Shown here piece after piece: positions 1 to 5,582 of a DNA stretch of 7,303 bases. Under the pieces are notes generated by a model. The model was given only the letters and a program-made list of their open reading frames with translations. It searched no databases and was not told the DNA's origin. This DNA comes from an uncultured bacterium (GTDB lineage Bacteria; Hydrothermota; Tepidihabitantia; Tepidihabitantales; Tepidihabitantaceae), in NCBI GenBank assembly GCA_937139435.1, contig CAKZPX010000185.1, positions 1-7,303 on the forward strand, given 5' to 3'. How positions within the stretch are numbered: position 1 is the stretch's first letter; the number at the start of each line of letters is the position of its first letter. The translations under genes were made by a program, and so were the position numbers.

Positions 1-182
1 TTGAATTTAATCTCCTGGTTATCTCCATATAATAATTCTCCTGGTTCATAAATGAAACTAACACCTGTTTTATCCGACCTAGTTAATTTGATTTCAGCCG
101 TTAATCTCCGGGGAGCGGTCAGCAAGAATAAAATTCCCCAGACCAGAACCGAAGAAAGACGCCCAACCGAAGCGAAATTCAT
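1..182 (-). CDS. N-terminus of a probable secreted protein (partial, runs off left edge)
   Basis: Reading the minus strand from ATG at 182-180 gives 60 codons with no stop up to the window edge. An in-frame TAA at 197-195 lies five codons upstream, so this ATG is the only reasonable start. The product begins MNFASVGRLSSVLVWGILFL, followed by LTAPRRLTAEIKL. That is a short n-region with an Arg, a hydrophobic core at about residues 11-22, and a possible signal-peptidase site after LTA (about residue 28). The mature part (about EIKLTRSDKTGVSF and onward) is polar and rich in beta-prone residues. The SDKTGVSF-YEPGE style recalls the pro-regions of secreted C25 (gingipain-type) peptidases, but 60 residues are too few to name a family. 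There is no Shine-Dalgarno sequence; a candidate promoter ends 14 nt upstream. A longer minus-strand frame (291-94) overlaps this gene in another register and is judged to be a shadow. Confidence 0.6.
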   Translation of the reverse strand, partial: MNFASVGRLSSVLVWGILFLLTAPRRLTAEIKLTRSDKTGVSFIYEPGELLYGDNQEIKF

Positions 183-196
183 AACTTTTAAAGGTT

Positions 197-224
197 AGTT
201 TATTCTCATTGATAAGCAAGTCAA
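197..224 (-). promoter_or_regulatory. Candidate sigma70-type promoter for the minus-strand secreted-protein gene
   Basis: On the minus strand TTGACT (224-219) and TAAACT (202-197) are separated by 16 bp. They match the TTGACA/TATAAT consensus at 5 of 6 and 4 of 6 positions. The predicted transcription start is near 190, only about 8 nt before the ATG at 182, too short a leader to hold a normal ribosome binding site. The identical -35 hexamer appears at the divergent gcvT promoter. Prediction is by eye only. Confidence 0.4.
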
Positions 225-473
225 GCACTCTTCCCTGACGCAGCCCACCATCTTTTTCTACCAGAACAATAGCAGAGTACTCCTGAACCACAGATGGTAA
301 AAAACCACCGCCTTCCTGATGGAACCGCTGCCAGACCAGTTAATAATATCCGATACTTGTAAAGCAATATTCATCACCATCGCCAGTGAGGGGTCTGACA
401 ACCGCTTCAAGATGCCTAACGCACTTATTTACCAACAGTTATAGCCAAATATGTTATCCCGGAACGCTTAAGG

Positions 474-496
474 GGGGGTAACCCGGGGTTACCCCC
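474..496. repeat. Perfect 23-bp GC-rich palindrome (hairpin)
   Basis: GGGGGTAACCC (474-484) and GGGTTACCCCC (486-496) are exact reverse complements flanking a single G at 485. As RNA this gives a stem of about 10 bp with a 3-nt loop. A competing stem, CCGGGG (483-488) with CCCCGG (493-498) around TTAC, overlaps it. A second TTACCC copy (513-518) could also pair with GGGTAA (476-481). No T-run follows on either strand, so it does not look like an intrinsic terminator. It may be a protein-binding site or a structured relic. Confidence 0.75.
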
Positions 497-603
497 GGTA
501 TAGCCCAGGGAATTACCCGGTCAGAACCACCAGAGTTAAATATTGTATTGACATCAGGGTTAACGATCTATTCAGCCGATAGTTCTAAGTGGCAGATTTT
601 ATT

Positions 604-647
604 GAAAGTTTCCCTGACATCCAATAAGAAAGTTTCTACATCAATAA
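604..647. repeat. Imperfect tandem repeat with two GAAAGTTTC palindromes
   Basis: Unit A (604-627) and unit B (628-647) both begin GAAAGTTTC and end ACATC-AATAA, with a 3-4 base deletion in the middle of unit B. GAAAGTTTC is itself a palindrome around its central G (centres at 608 and 632, 24 bp apart). The pair lies about 70-100 bp upstream of the predicted gcvT -35 box, a position suitable for an activator or an upstream operator. The function is inferred only from symmetry and position; chance duplication in AT-rich DNA cannot be excluded. Confidence 0.5.
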
Positions 648-705
648 AAAGGAGTAAAATCCTGTCCGGGGATGAACCAGCATTCCGTAGTATTTTAGTA
701 TTTCC

Positions 706-734
706 TTGACTGAAAAATATTTTCTTGCTAATAT
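706..734 (+). promoter_or_regulatory. Candidate promoter of the gcv operon
   Basis: TTGACT (706-711) is followed after exactly 17 bp by TAATAT (729-734), with an extended -10 TGC directly before it (726-728). The -35 box matches consensus at 5 of 6 positions and the -10 box at 4 of 6. The predicted transcription start is about 741, which falls between the two candidate gcvT start codons (737 and 743). If right, gcvT mRNA starts essentially at its own start codon. Confidence 0.55.
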
Positions 735-742
735 TCATGTCT

Positions 743-1840
743 ATGGCAAAACAAACGCCATTCTACTTAAAACATCTTGCTGCGGGCGGTAAAATGGTGG
801 AATTTGCTGGCTATCTTTTACCACTACAGTTTCGCGGTATTGTCCCGGAACATAGAAAGGTAAGAACCACGGTTGGTGTATTTGACGTCTCTCATATGGG
901 CAGAATAATGATCTCGGGCAATGATGCACTGCGCTTTATCAACTGGATGACAACAAACGATGTCTCAACACTGGCGGAAAATCAGGCGCAATATTCAGTA
1001 ATGTGCTATCCTGATGGCGGCATTGTGGACGACCTGGTGGTCTACCGGCTCAAAGACCACTTCCTTCTGGTTGTCAATGGCGCCAATAACGCCAAAGATA
1101 CCGAATGGTTAAAACAGCATCTCAGCGGCGATGTCAAACTGGAAAATATCACCGAAGAAGTTGCCCAGATTGCAGTTCAGGGTCCCCGGTCCGAATCCTG
1201 CCTGCAGAAAATATCCGGAATTGATTTAAGTACAATTGGCTTTTACGGGGCAGCGACAGGAACGGTCAGTGGTGTTGAAGTCCTGATATCTCGCACCGGC
1301 TACACCGGTGAAGATGGTTTTGAACTCTACTTCCCTGAAACACAGGCAATTAAGGTCTGGGATGAAGTAATGCTGGCTGGAAAGGAATTTGAGATTGAAC
1401 CAATCGGACTCGGCGCCCGCGACACCCTGCGTCTGGAAATGAAATACTGCCTCTATGGTAACGATATTGACCAGACCACCAACCCCCTGGAGGCAGGACT
1501 AAACTTTGTGGTAAAACTGGACAAACCAGATGGCTTCATCGGTAAAGATGCGCTGGAAAAGATTGCCCAGGAAAAACCCCGGCGCCGGCTCGTCTGTCTG
1601 GAAATGAAAGACCGGTCAATTCCCCGTCCCCGCATGGCCGTTTTTGCCCGGGAAAATAAGGTGGGCACGGTAACCTCAGGGACACTTTCCCCCTCCCTGA
1701 ACAGAGGTATTGCTATGGCTTACGTCGCAAGGGAATTTGCCCGTCCGGGCACAGAACTGGAACTTGAAATTCGTGACCGCCAAGCGCCTGCAATGGTCGT
1801 CACCCCACCTTTTTATAAATACGGCTCAAGGAAAAAATAA
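743..1840 (+). CDS. gcvT: Glycine cleavage system T-protein (aminomethyltransferase)
   Basis: T-protein takes the aminomethyl group from the H-protein lipoyl arm and, with tetrahydrofolate, releases ammonia and forms 5,10-methylenetetrahydrofolate in the cytoplasm. From ATG 743 the product is 365 residues, the normal length. Family motifs appear in order: TPFY at the N-terminus, GVFDVSHMGR, GGIVDDLVVYR with D96/D97 at the position of the conserved active-site Asp, RTGYTGEDGFELYFP, GLGARDTLRLEM, EAGL...VKLDK, GFIGKDAL and the C-terminal GTVTSGTLSPSLNRGIA. The frame is open back to TTG 725 and has another ATG at 737. I prefer 743 because the protein then begins MAKQTPFY like its relatives, and because the predicted promoter covers 706-734. 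ATG 737 (MSMAKQ) is the alternative. No Shine-Dalgarno lies upstream, unlike gcvH. It is the first gene of the operon and ends 11 nt before gcvH. Confidence 0.96.
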   Translation: MAKQTPFYLKHLAAGGKMVEFAGYLLPLQFRGIVPEHRKVRTTVGVFDVSHMGRIMISGNDALRFINWMTTNDVSTLAENQAQYSVMCYPDGGIVDDLVVYRLKDHFLLVVNGANNAKDTEWLKQHLSGDVKLENITEEVAQIAVQGPRSESCLQKISGIDLSTIGFYGAATGTVSGVEVLISRTGYTGEDGFELYFPETQAIKVWDEVMLAGKEFEIEPIGLGARDTLRLEMKYCLYGNDIDQTTNPLEAGLNFVVKLDKPDGFIGKDALEKIAQEKPRRRLVCLEMKDRSIPRPRMAVFARENKVGTVTSGTLSPSLNRGIAMAYVAREFARPGTELELEIRDRQAPAMVVTPPFYKYGSRKK

Positions 1841-1851
1841 GGAGGCAGTGT

Positions 1852-2259
1852 ATGACATCAATCCCCACCGAACTGAGATATACCAAAACCCATGAATGGG
1901 TGAAAATTGAGGGCGATATTGCTACTGTCGGAATTACCGACTTTGCCCAGAAAGAACTTTCTGATATCGTCTATGTAGAAATCACCGCACTGGGCAAAAA
2001 GGTTCAGCAGAACGACCCTGTTGGATTCATTGAAGCTGTTAAAGCAACATCTGACATTTACGCCCCGCTTTCGGGTGAAGTACTGGAGGCGAATGTTAAT
2101 ATCCATAAGGCGGAAGGCGATGCGCCCGGAGTTATCAATCGCGACCCCTATGGCGCAGGGTGGCTGTGTCGCATCCGGATTGCCAGCAGTGAAGAGATAA
2201 ACAGTCTCCTTGACCACAACGCCTACGCCGAATTGGTAAAACGTTCGGAGCACCATTGA
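1852..2259 (+). CDS. gcvH: Glycine cleavage system H-protein (lipoyl carrier)
   Basis: H-protein is the mobile carrier of the system. Its lipoyl-lysine accepts the aminomethyl group from P-protein, presents it to T-protein and is reoxidised by L-protein. The product has 135 residues, slightly longer than the usual 125-130. The N-terminus TELRYTKTHEWVKIEGD and the following VGITDFAQKELSDIVYVE are typical. The lipoylation site is K64 in FIEAVKATSDIYAPLSGEV; many homologues have ESVKA, here it is EAVKA. The C-terminal part (GDAPGVINRDPYGAGWLCRI) is also standard. The start is supported by a strong GGAGG at 1841-1845 with a 6-nt spacer. The stop overlaps the TTG start of gcvPA by 4 nt. The protein needs lipoylation enzymes encoded elsewhere. 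Confidence 0.97.
   Translation: MTSIPTELRYTKTHEWVKIEGDIATVGITDFAQKELSDIVYVEITALGKKVQQNDPVGFIEAVKATSDIYAPLSGEVLEANVNIHKAEGDAPGVINRDPYGAGWLCRIRIASSEEINSLLDHNAYAELVKRSEHH
2247..2250 (+). promoter_or_regulatory. Ribosome binding site that fixes the TTG start of gcvPA
   Basis: GGAG at 2247-2250, inside the last codons of gcvH, lies 5 nt before TTG 2256. Starting there gives MKFTPHTPEDKRLML, which matches the usual GcvPA N-terminus. The next in-frame ATG (2295) would remove this conserved segment, so the rare TTG start in a TTGA stop/start overlap is preferred. Confidence 0.7.
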
Positions 2260-3599
2260 AGTTTACACCTCATACCCCAGAAGATAAACGCTTAATGCTG
2301 GAGAAAATCGGCGCCCCCAGCATTGAAACGCTTTTTGACACCATTCCCGAAGAATTAAAACTCCGGCGCGCACTAAAACTGCCACCACCCCTTTCAGAAC
2401 CAGAAGCTCTTTCCCACTTGCAACAGCTGGCAGAACAAAATAGCGGCACTGATAAACTCATCTGCTTTGCTGGCGGCGGTGCATATGACCACTACATACC
2501 GGCGGTAATAGAAACCATCATCTCCCGGTCAGAATTCTACACCGCTTATACTCCTTATCAGGCAGAGGTAAGTCAGGGCACCCTTCAGGCAATTTATGAA
2601 TTCCAGTCCCTTATCTGCCGTCTCTTTGCCATGGAGGTTGCTAACGCCTCAATGTATGACTCTGCTTCTGCCCTGGCGGAAACCGTCCATATGGCTCGTG
2701 ACATTACCGGTAAAAACAAGGTTTTCATTGCCGAAACTGTCAACCCGCTATACCGGGAGGTCGTTGCCACCTATGCCCGTGGTCTAAATGTTCCCGTTAT
2801 TAATATCCCGATGCAGAATTTTAATATCGACCTTATTGCACTGCAAAAACAGTTGGATAAAAATACTGCTGCGGTTTTGATTCAACAGCCGAACTTTTTC
2901 GGTTATCTGGAATCAATAAACGAGATTGTCCGGTTAACCCATGAAGTCGGTGCGCTTATAGTAACCGTGGTGGACCCGATATCGCTTGGTATAATTCAAC
3001 CACCCGGCGCTTACAACGCCGACATCGCAGTTGCAGAAGGACAAAGCCTTGGTATTCCTCTTTCATTTGGAGGTCCTTATTTAGGTATCTTCACCACCAA
3101 ACGTCAATTCATCCGCAATATGCCCGGACGTATCGCAGCCCGCACAGTAGACATTTCCGGTAAAACCGGCTATGTCCTTGCCCTGCAGACCCGGGAACAA
3201 CACATCCGTCGGGAACGCGCCACATCCAATATCTGCACCAACCAGACATTATGCGCCTTAATGGCGACAGTATATCTTAGCTGGATGGGGAAAAGTGGTA
3301 TAAAAGAAGTGGCAAGGCAATGCCTGGCAAAAACTAATTACCTCGCCCGGGAAATAGAAAAAATTCCCGGCTTCGTTGTCCCGAAAGAAAAAAGGTTCTT
3401 TAAGGAGTTTGTCATCCAAACACCTGTTCCGGCTGGGGAAATAATTGAAAATGGCATAGAAAAAGGAATTCTTGCCGGGATTGATCTGGGTAATTTCAAC
3501 CCGGAATGGAAAAACTGGCTCTTAATCGCAGTTACCGAAAAACGCACCCGGGCAGAACTTGACCGATATATTAGTTTTCTTAAAAATTTTGCGAGATAG
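2256..3599 (+). CDS. gcvPA: Glycine dehydrogenase (decarboxylating) subunit 1, P-protein alpha
   Basis: This is the N-terminal half of a split P-protein. With GcvPB it forms the pyridoxal-phosphate enzyme that decarboxylates glycine and loads the aminomethyl group onto H-protein. At 447 residues it has the usual length for the family. Visible motifs are PHTPEDKRLMLEKIG (start), CFAGGGAYDHYIPAV, TAYTPYQAEVSQGTLQAIYEFQ (from residue 96), MYDSASALAE (from 133), VAEGQSLGIPLSFGGPYLG and the TREQHIRRERATSNICTNQ block. This chain lacks the PLP-binding lysine, as expected, since that lies in the beta subunit. Translation starts at TTG, coupled to the gcvH stop (TTGA overlap). The stop at 3597 is followed after only 5 nt by the small Cys-rich gene. 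No truncation or frameshift is seen. Confidence 0.96.
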   Translation: MKFTPHTPEDKRLMLEKIGAPSIETLFDTIPEELKLRRALKLPPPLSEPEALSHLQQLAEQNSGTDKLICFAGGGAYDHYIPAVIETIISRSEFYTAYTPYQAEVSQGTLQAIYEFQSLICRLFAMEVANASMYDSASALAETVHMARDITGKNKVFIAETVNPLYREVVATYARGLNVPVINIPMQNFNIDLIALQKQLDKNTAAVLIQQPNFFGYLESINEIVRLTHEVGALIVTVVDPISLGIIQPPGAYNADIAVAEGQSLGIPLSFGGPYLGIFTTKRQFIRNMPGRIAARTVDISGKTGYVLALQTREQHIRRERATSNICTNQTLCALMATVYLSWMGKSGIKEVARQCLAKTNYLAREIEKIPGFVVPKEKRFFKEFVIQTPVPAGEIIENGIEKGILAGIDLGNFNPEWKNWLLIAVTEKRTRAELDRYISFLKNFAR

Positions 3600-3604
3600 A
3601 CGGT

Positions 3605-3802
3605 ATGGAATGCTCACTGGAAATTAATCGCAAGAACTGCCCCTGCACCTATGAACCGTGCAGTCGCAAGGGGAAATGCTGCGAGTGTATCTCCTATCAC
3701 CGTCAGCACGTTGAACTGCCCGCTTGCTTCTTCTCTCCGGCAGTGGAACGAACCTACGACCGCTCAATCAAAAGATTTATAAAGAGTATGGGAATAAAAT
3801 GA
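3605..3802 (+). CDS. Small Cys-rich protein, DUF6485-like, probable metal binding
   Basis: The product is 65 residues with eight cysteines: C3, C12, C14, C19, C25, C26, C28 and C41. They form a CxC-x4-C-x5-CCxC cluster followed by H32, H35 and a later PAC. The tail (VERTYDRSIKRFIKSMGIK) looks helical and basic. This matches my recollection of the uncharacterised DUF6485 family, small proteins with the same CCEC...YHR...LPACFF...TYDRS pattern. The cysteine and histidine spacing suggests a zinc or iron-sulfur site, but no function is known to me. It starts 5 nt after gcvPA with only a weak SD, and its TGA overlaps the ATG of gcvPB (ATGA). Being placed and coupled between two subunits of one enzyme suggests a role in P-protein assembly, folding or redox/metal sensing; that is inference. 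Confidence 0.88.
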   Translation: MECSLEINRKNCPCTYEPCSRKGKCCECISYHRQHVELPACFFSPAVERTYDRSIKRFIKSMGIK

Positions 3803-5241
3803 GTCCGGAAAAATCACTTTTTGAACTTTCCCGTCCTGGCCGCCGCGCCTGGTCACTGCCGGAGCTCGATGTCCCGGAACTCTCGTTAGACGACTATCTC
3901 GGTGACTACCTCCGGGAAGATAACTCGTTACCCGAGGTGTCAGAATCAGACCTGATCCGCCACTTTGTCCGGCTTTCCATCCTTAACCACCACGTGGACA
4001 AAGGTTTCTATCCTCTTGGTTCCTGTACAATGAAATATAACCCGAAAATAAATGAACAAACCGCACGCCTACCGGGGTTCACCCAACTCCATCCAATGGA
4101 AAAGGAAACGCTTACTCAGGGTGCCCTGCAACTTATGTTTGAACTGGGCGAATACCTGAAAGAAATCACCGGTTTTGACGCGATAACTCTCCAGCCGGCA
4201 GCAGGTGCCCAGGGAGAATTAACCGGAATTCTGATGGTGCGGAAATTTTTTGAGAAAAAGGGAGAAAACCGCACCGTAGTTTTGGTTCCCGATTCCGCTC
4301 ACGGCACCAATCCGGCTTCGGTCACGCTTTCCGGATTCCAGTCCGTCCAGATAAAATCAACCCCCGATGGATTGATTGATTTAAATGAACTGCAACGCGC
4401 CTGCTCTGACTGTGTCGCCTGTCTAATGGTTACCAATCCCAATACACTGGGACTTTTTGAATCCGAAATAAAAACTATTTGTGAAATAATGCACCGTTAC
4501 GGCGCGCTTGTATACCTTGACGGTGCCAACCTTAATGCTTATCTGGGTATCCACCGTCCCGGGGACGCCGGTTTTGACCTCATGCATATTAACCTGCATA
4601 AAACATTTTCTACACCCCATGGTGGTGGTGGTCCAGGATCAGGACCGGTGGCGGTAAAAAAACACCTTGAGCCATTTCTCCCCTCTCCGGTAGTAAAATT
4701 CTCTGATGGTAAATACTGGCTGGATTATAACCGACCTGACTCTATCGGTCGAATGCTTGCCTTCCATGGTCAGTTTACCATCCTCGTCCGTGCCTACACC
4801 TATATCCGGATGCTCGGTGCCAACGGATCAAAAGAGGTAGCAGAATGTGCGGTGCTCAACGCCAACTATATTCGCAAACAACTGGAAGGGATATATGACC
4901 TGCCCTATACCCGACGCCCGCTCCACGAAGTGGTGTTTTCGGGAACGAATTTAAAACAATTTGGCGTCAAAACGCTGGACATAGCAAAAAGATTACTCGA
5001 TTACGGTATTCATGCCCCAACGGTTTATTTCCCGCTTATCGTCCCGGAGGCGCTGATGATTGAACCCACGGAAACGGAGTCACTGGAATCCATTGAGACA
5101 TTTATTAATGCAATGAAGGAAATAGCCAGTGATGCGCGCACCAACCCGAACAATCTTCTTAATGCTCCATTAACCACCCCGGTAAGAAGATTGGATGAAG
5201 CACGAGCATCCCGGCAACTGGATGTTAATTTTAACGGATAA
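3799..5241 (+). CDS. gcvPB: Glycine dehydrogenase (decarboxylating) subunit 2, P-protein beta
   Basis: This is the PLP-binding subunit of the split P-protein, 480 residues from ATG 3799, the normal size. Motifs include HHVDKGFYPLGSCTMKYNPK (residues 64-83), TLQPAAGAQGELTG, PDSAHGTNPASVTLSGF (about 164-180), the DGANLNAYLGI segment and HINLHKTFSTPHGGGGPGSGP, in which K268 is the expected Schiff-base lysine followed by the glycine-rich loop. The C-terminus ends TPVRRLDEARASRQL, as in relatives. The frame is open upstream to TTG 3724, but that would add 25 residues encoded within the Cys-rich gene. ATG 3799 gives the family N-terminus, and its ATGA overlap with the preceding stop signals translational coupling. 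Its TAA shares one base with the ATG of the next gene. Confidence 0.96.
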   Translation: MSPEKSLFELSRPGRRAWSLPELDVPELSLDDYLGDYLREDNSLPEVSESDLIRHFVRLSILNHHVDKGFYPLGSCTMKYNPKINEQTARLPGFTQLHPMEKETLTQGALQLMFELGEYLKEITGFDAITLQPAAGAQGELTGILMVRKFFEKKGENRTVVLVPDSAHGTNPASVTLSGFQSVQIKSTPDGLIDLNELQRACSDCVACLMVTNPNTLGLFESEIKTICEIMHRYGALVYLDGANLNAYLGIHRPGDAGFDLMHINLHKTFSTPHGGGGPGSGPVAVKKHLEPFLPSPVVKFSDGKYWLDYNRPDSIGRMLAFHGQFTILVRAYTYIRMLGANGSKEVAECAVLNANYIRKQLEGIYDLPYTRRPLHEVVFSGTNLKQFGVKTLDIAKRLLDYGIHAPTVYFPLIVPEALMIEPTETESLESIETFINAMKEIASDARTNPNNLLNAPLTTPVRRLDEARASRQLDVNFNG

Positions 5242-5582
5242 TGTTTAGCACCGATATCTCGCCCCAAAGACGCATCGAAATAATCACCAAAATCGCCCAG
5301 AAAACCGTTGACCTTCGCCTGACTCCTATTGCGATTGTCCTATTAGAAACAACAAAACCGCTCTCTTTCGTCGGGTCCCAGTTAATGGTATTCTTCCAGC
5401 CCATTATTACCGCGGTATTCCCATTTTATCAATATGAAGAAATAGCCGCCCTGCTTGAAGATCGAAATAACATTGAACTTCTTATTAAGATAATTGAACA
5501 GTTAGAAGAGAACCGGCGTCCACCGGCAAAAAAGAACAGAAAAAAAGAGGAGACGTCGCCCAATGAAGAAGCCGAGCATTGA
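5241..5582 (+). CDS. Unrecognised 113-residue protein between gcvPB and the MutL-like gene
   Basis: I do not recognise this family with confidence. The start ATG overlaps the gcvPB stop (TAATG) and the stop lies 20 nt inside the next gene, a pattern that argues for a real, coupled gene. There is no strong SD, so reinitiation after gcvPB is likely. Residues 8-27 look like an amphipathic helix. Residues 29-62 (from PIAIVLLETTKPLSF through FFQPIITAVFPF) are hydrophobic but interrupted by prolines and charges, more like a buried core or membrane-surface segment than a clean transmembrane helix. Residues 63-90 (YQYEEIAALLEDRNNIELLI and onward) form a probable charged helix. The tail (91-113) is a disordered stretch of Lys/Arg then Glu. 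No cysteine, signal peptide or enzymatic motif is visible. The context suggests a partner of the MutL-like protein or of the GCS. Confidence 0.82.
   Translation: MFSTDISPQRRIEIITKIAQKTVDLRLTPIAIVLLETTKPLSFVGSQLMVFFQPIITAVFPFYQYEEIAALLEDRNNIELLIKIIEQLEENRRPPAKKNRKKEETSPNEEAEH
5547..5552 (+). promoter_or_regulatory. Ribosome binding site of the MutL-like gene, inside the preceding gene
   Basis: GAGGAG at 5547-5552 lies 10 nt before ATG 5563, inside the Lys/Glu-rich tail of the 113-residue gene. The spacing is slightly long, but this is the best SD on the right side of the window. It supports ATG 5563 as the start and therefore the 20-nt overlap between the two genes. Confidence 0.6.

Larger units (their letters stand above)
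225..705. other. Intergenic region between divergent genes, no supportable gene
   Basis: This stretch of about 480 bp lies between the two candidate promoters. I see no gene in it. Frames of 40-60 codons exist on both strands, but they lack a start with an SD, are broken by stops, or overlap each other. It holds a GC-rich palindrome (474-496) and an imperfect tandem repeat (604-647), listed separately. A GGAG at 651-654 is an orphan SD-like site: the nearest ATG (672) is 17 nt away and opens a frame of only eight codons. A TTGACA at 548-553 has no good -10 box at 16-18 bp. I found no glycine-riboswitch core, tRNA or insertion-sequence ends. Confidence 0.6.

Noticed and set aside
374..425. Minus-strand frame reading LGILKRLSDPSLAMVMNIAL, which looks like a helical protein fragment.
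   Set aside because: A stop lies just upstream and the frame ends after about 55 codons. There is no SD, and it conflicts with the other weak frame over the same bases. Not enough to call a gene or pseudogene.
94..443. Minus-strand frame nearly open from about 443 to 94, broken by a single TAA, with protein-like stretches such as VRHLEAVVRPLTGDGDEYCF.
   Set aside because: It has an internal stop, only CTG/TTG/GTG starts and no SD, and no family I recognise. Its left part overlaps in another register the better supported signal-peptide gene at 182. A decayed gene remains possible; a translated database search of 94-443 would decide.
474..496. Intrinsic terminator at the GC palindrome.
   Set aside because: No T-tract follows on either strand, and no gene ends nearby on either side.
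548..575. TTGACA at 548-553 as an additional promoter.
   Set aside because: No acceptable -10 hexamer is found at 16-18 bp, and the transcript would have a leader of about 165 nt with no conserved structure.
482..708. Plus-strand frame open for about 75 codons across the intergenic region.
   Set aside because: It has no ATG and no SD. Its Ser/Lys-rich composition is typical of translated noncoding DNA, and it spans the palindrome and the tandem repeat.
183..742. Possible glycine riboswitch upstream of gcvT.
   Set aside because: I looked for the tandem-aptamer conserved core and its expression platform and found none. The predicted promoter also leaves no leader to contain one.
1858..2256. 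Long antisense frame across gcvH (132 codons), and similar antisense frames over gcvT, gcvPB and the MutL-like gene.
   Set aside because: They mirror strongly conserved coding sequence on the + strand and show no recognisable motifs or SD; they are frame shadows.
3724..3798. Longer gcvPB starting at TTG 3724.
   Set aside because: The extension lies within the Cys-rich gene, does not resemble GcvPB N-termini and lacks an SD. ATG 3799 in the ATGA overlap fits better.
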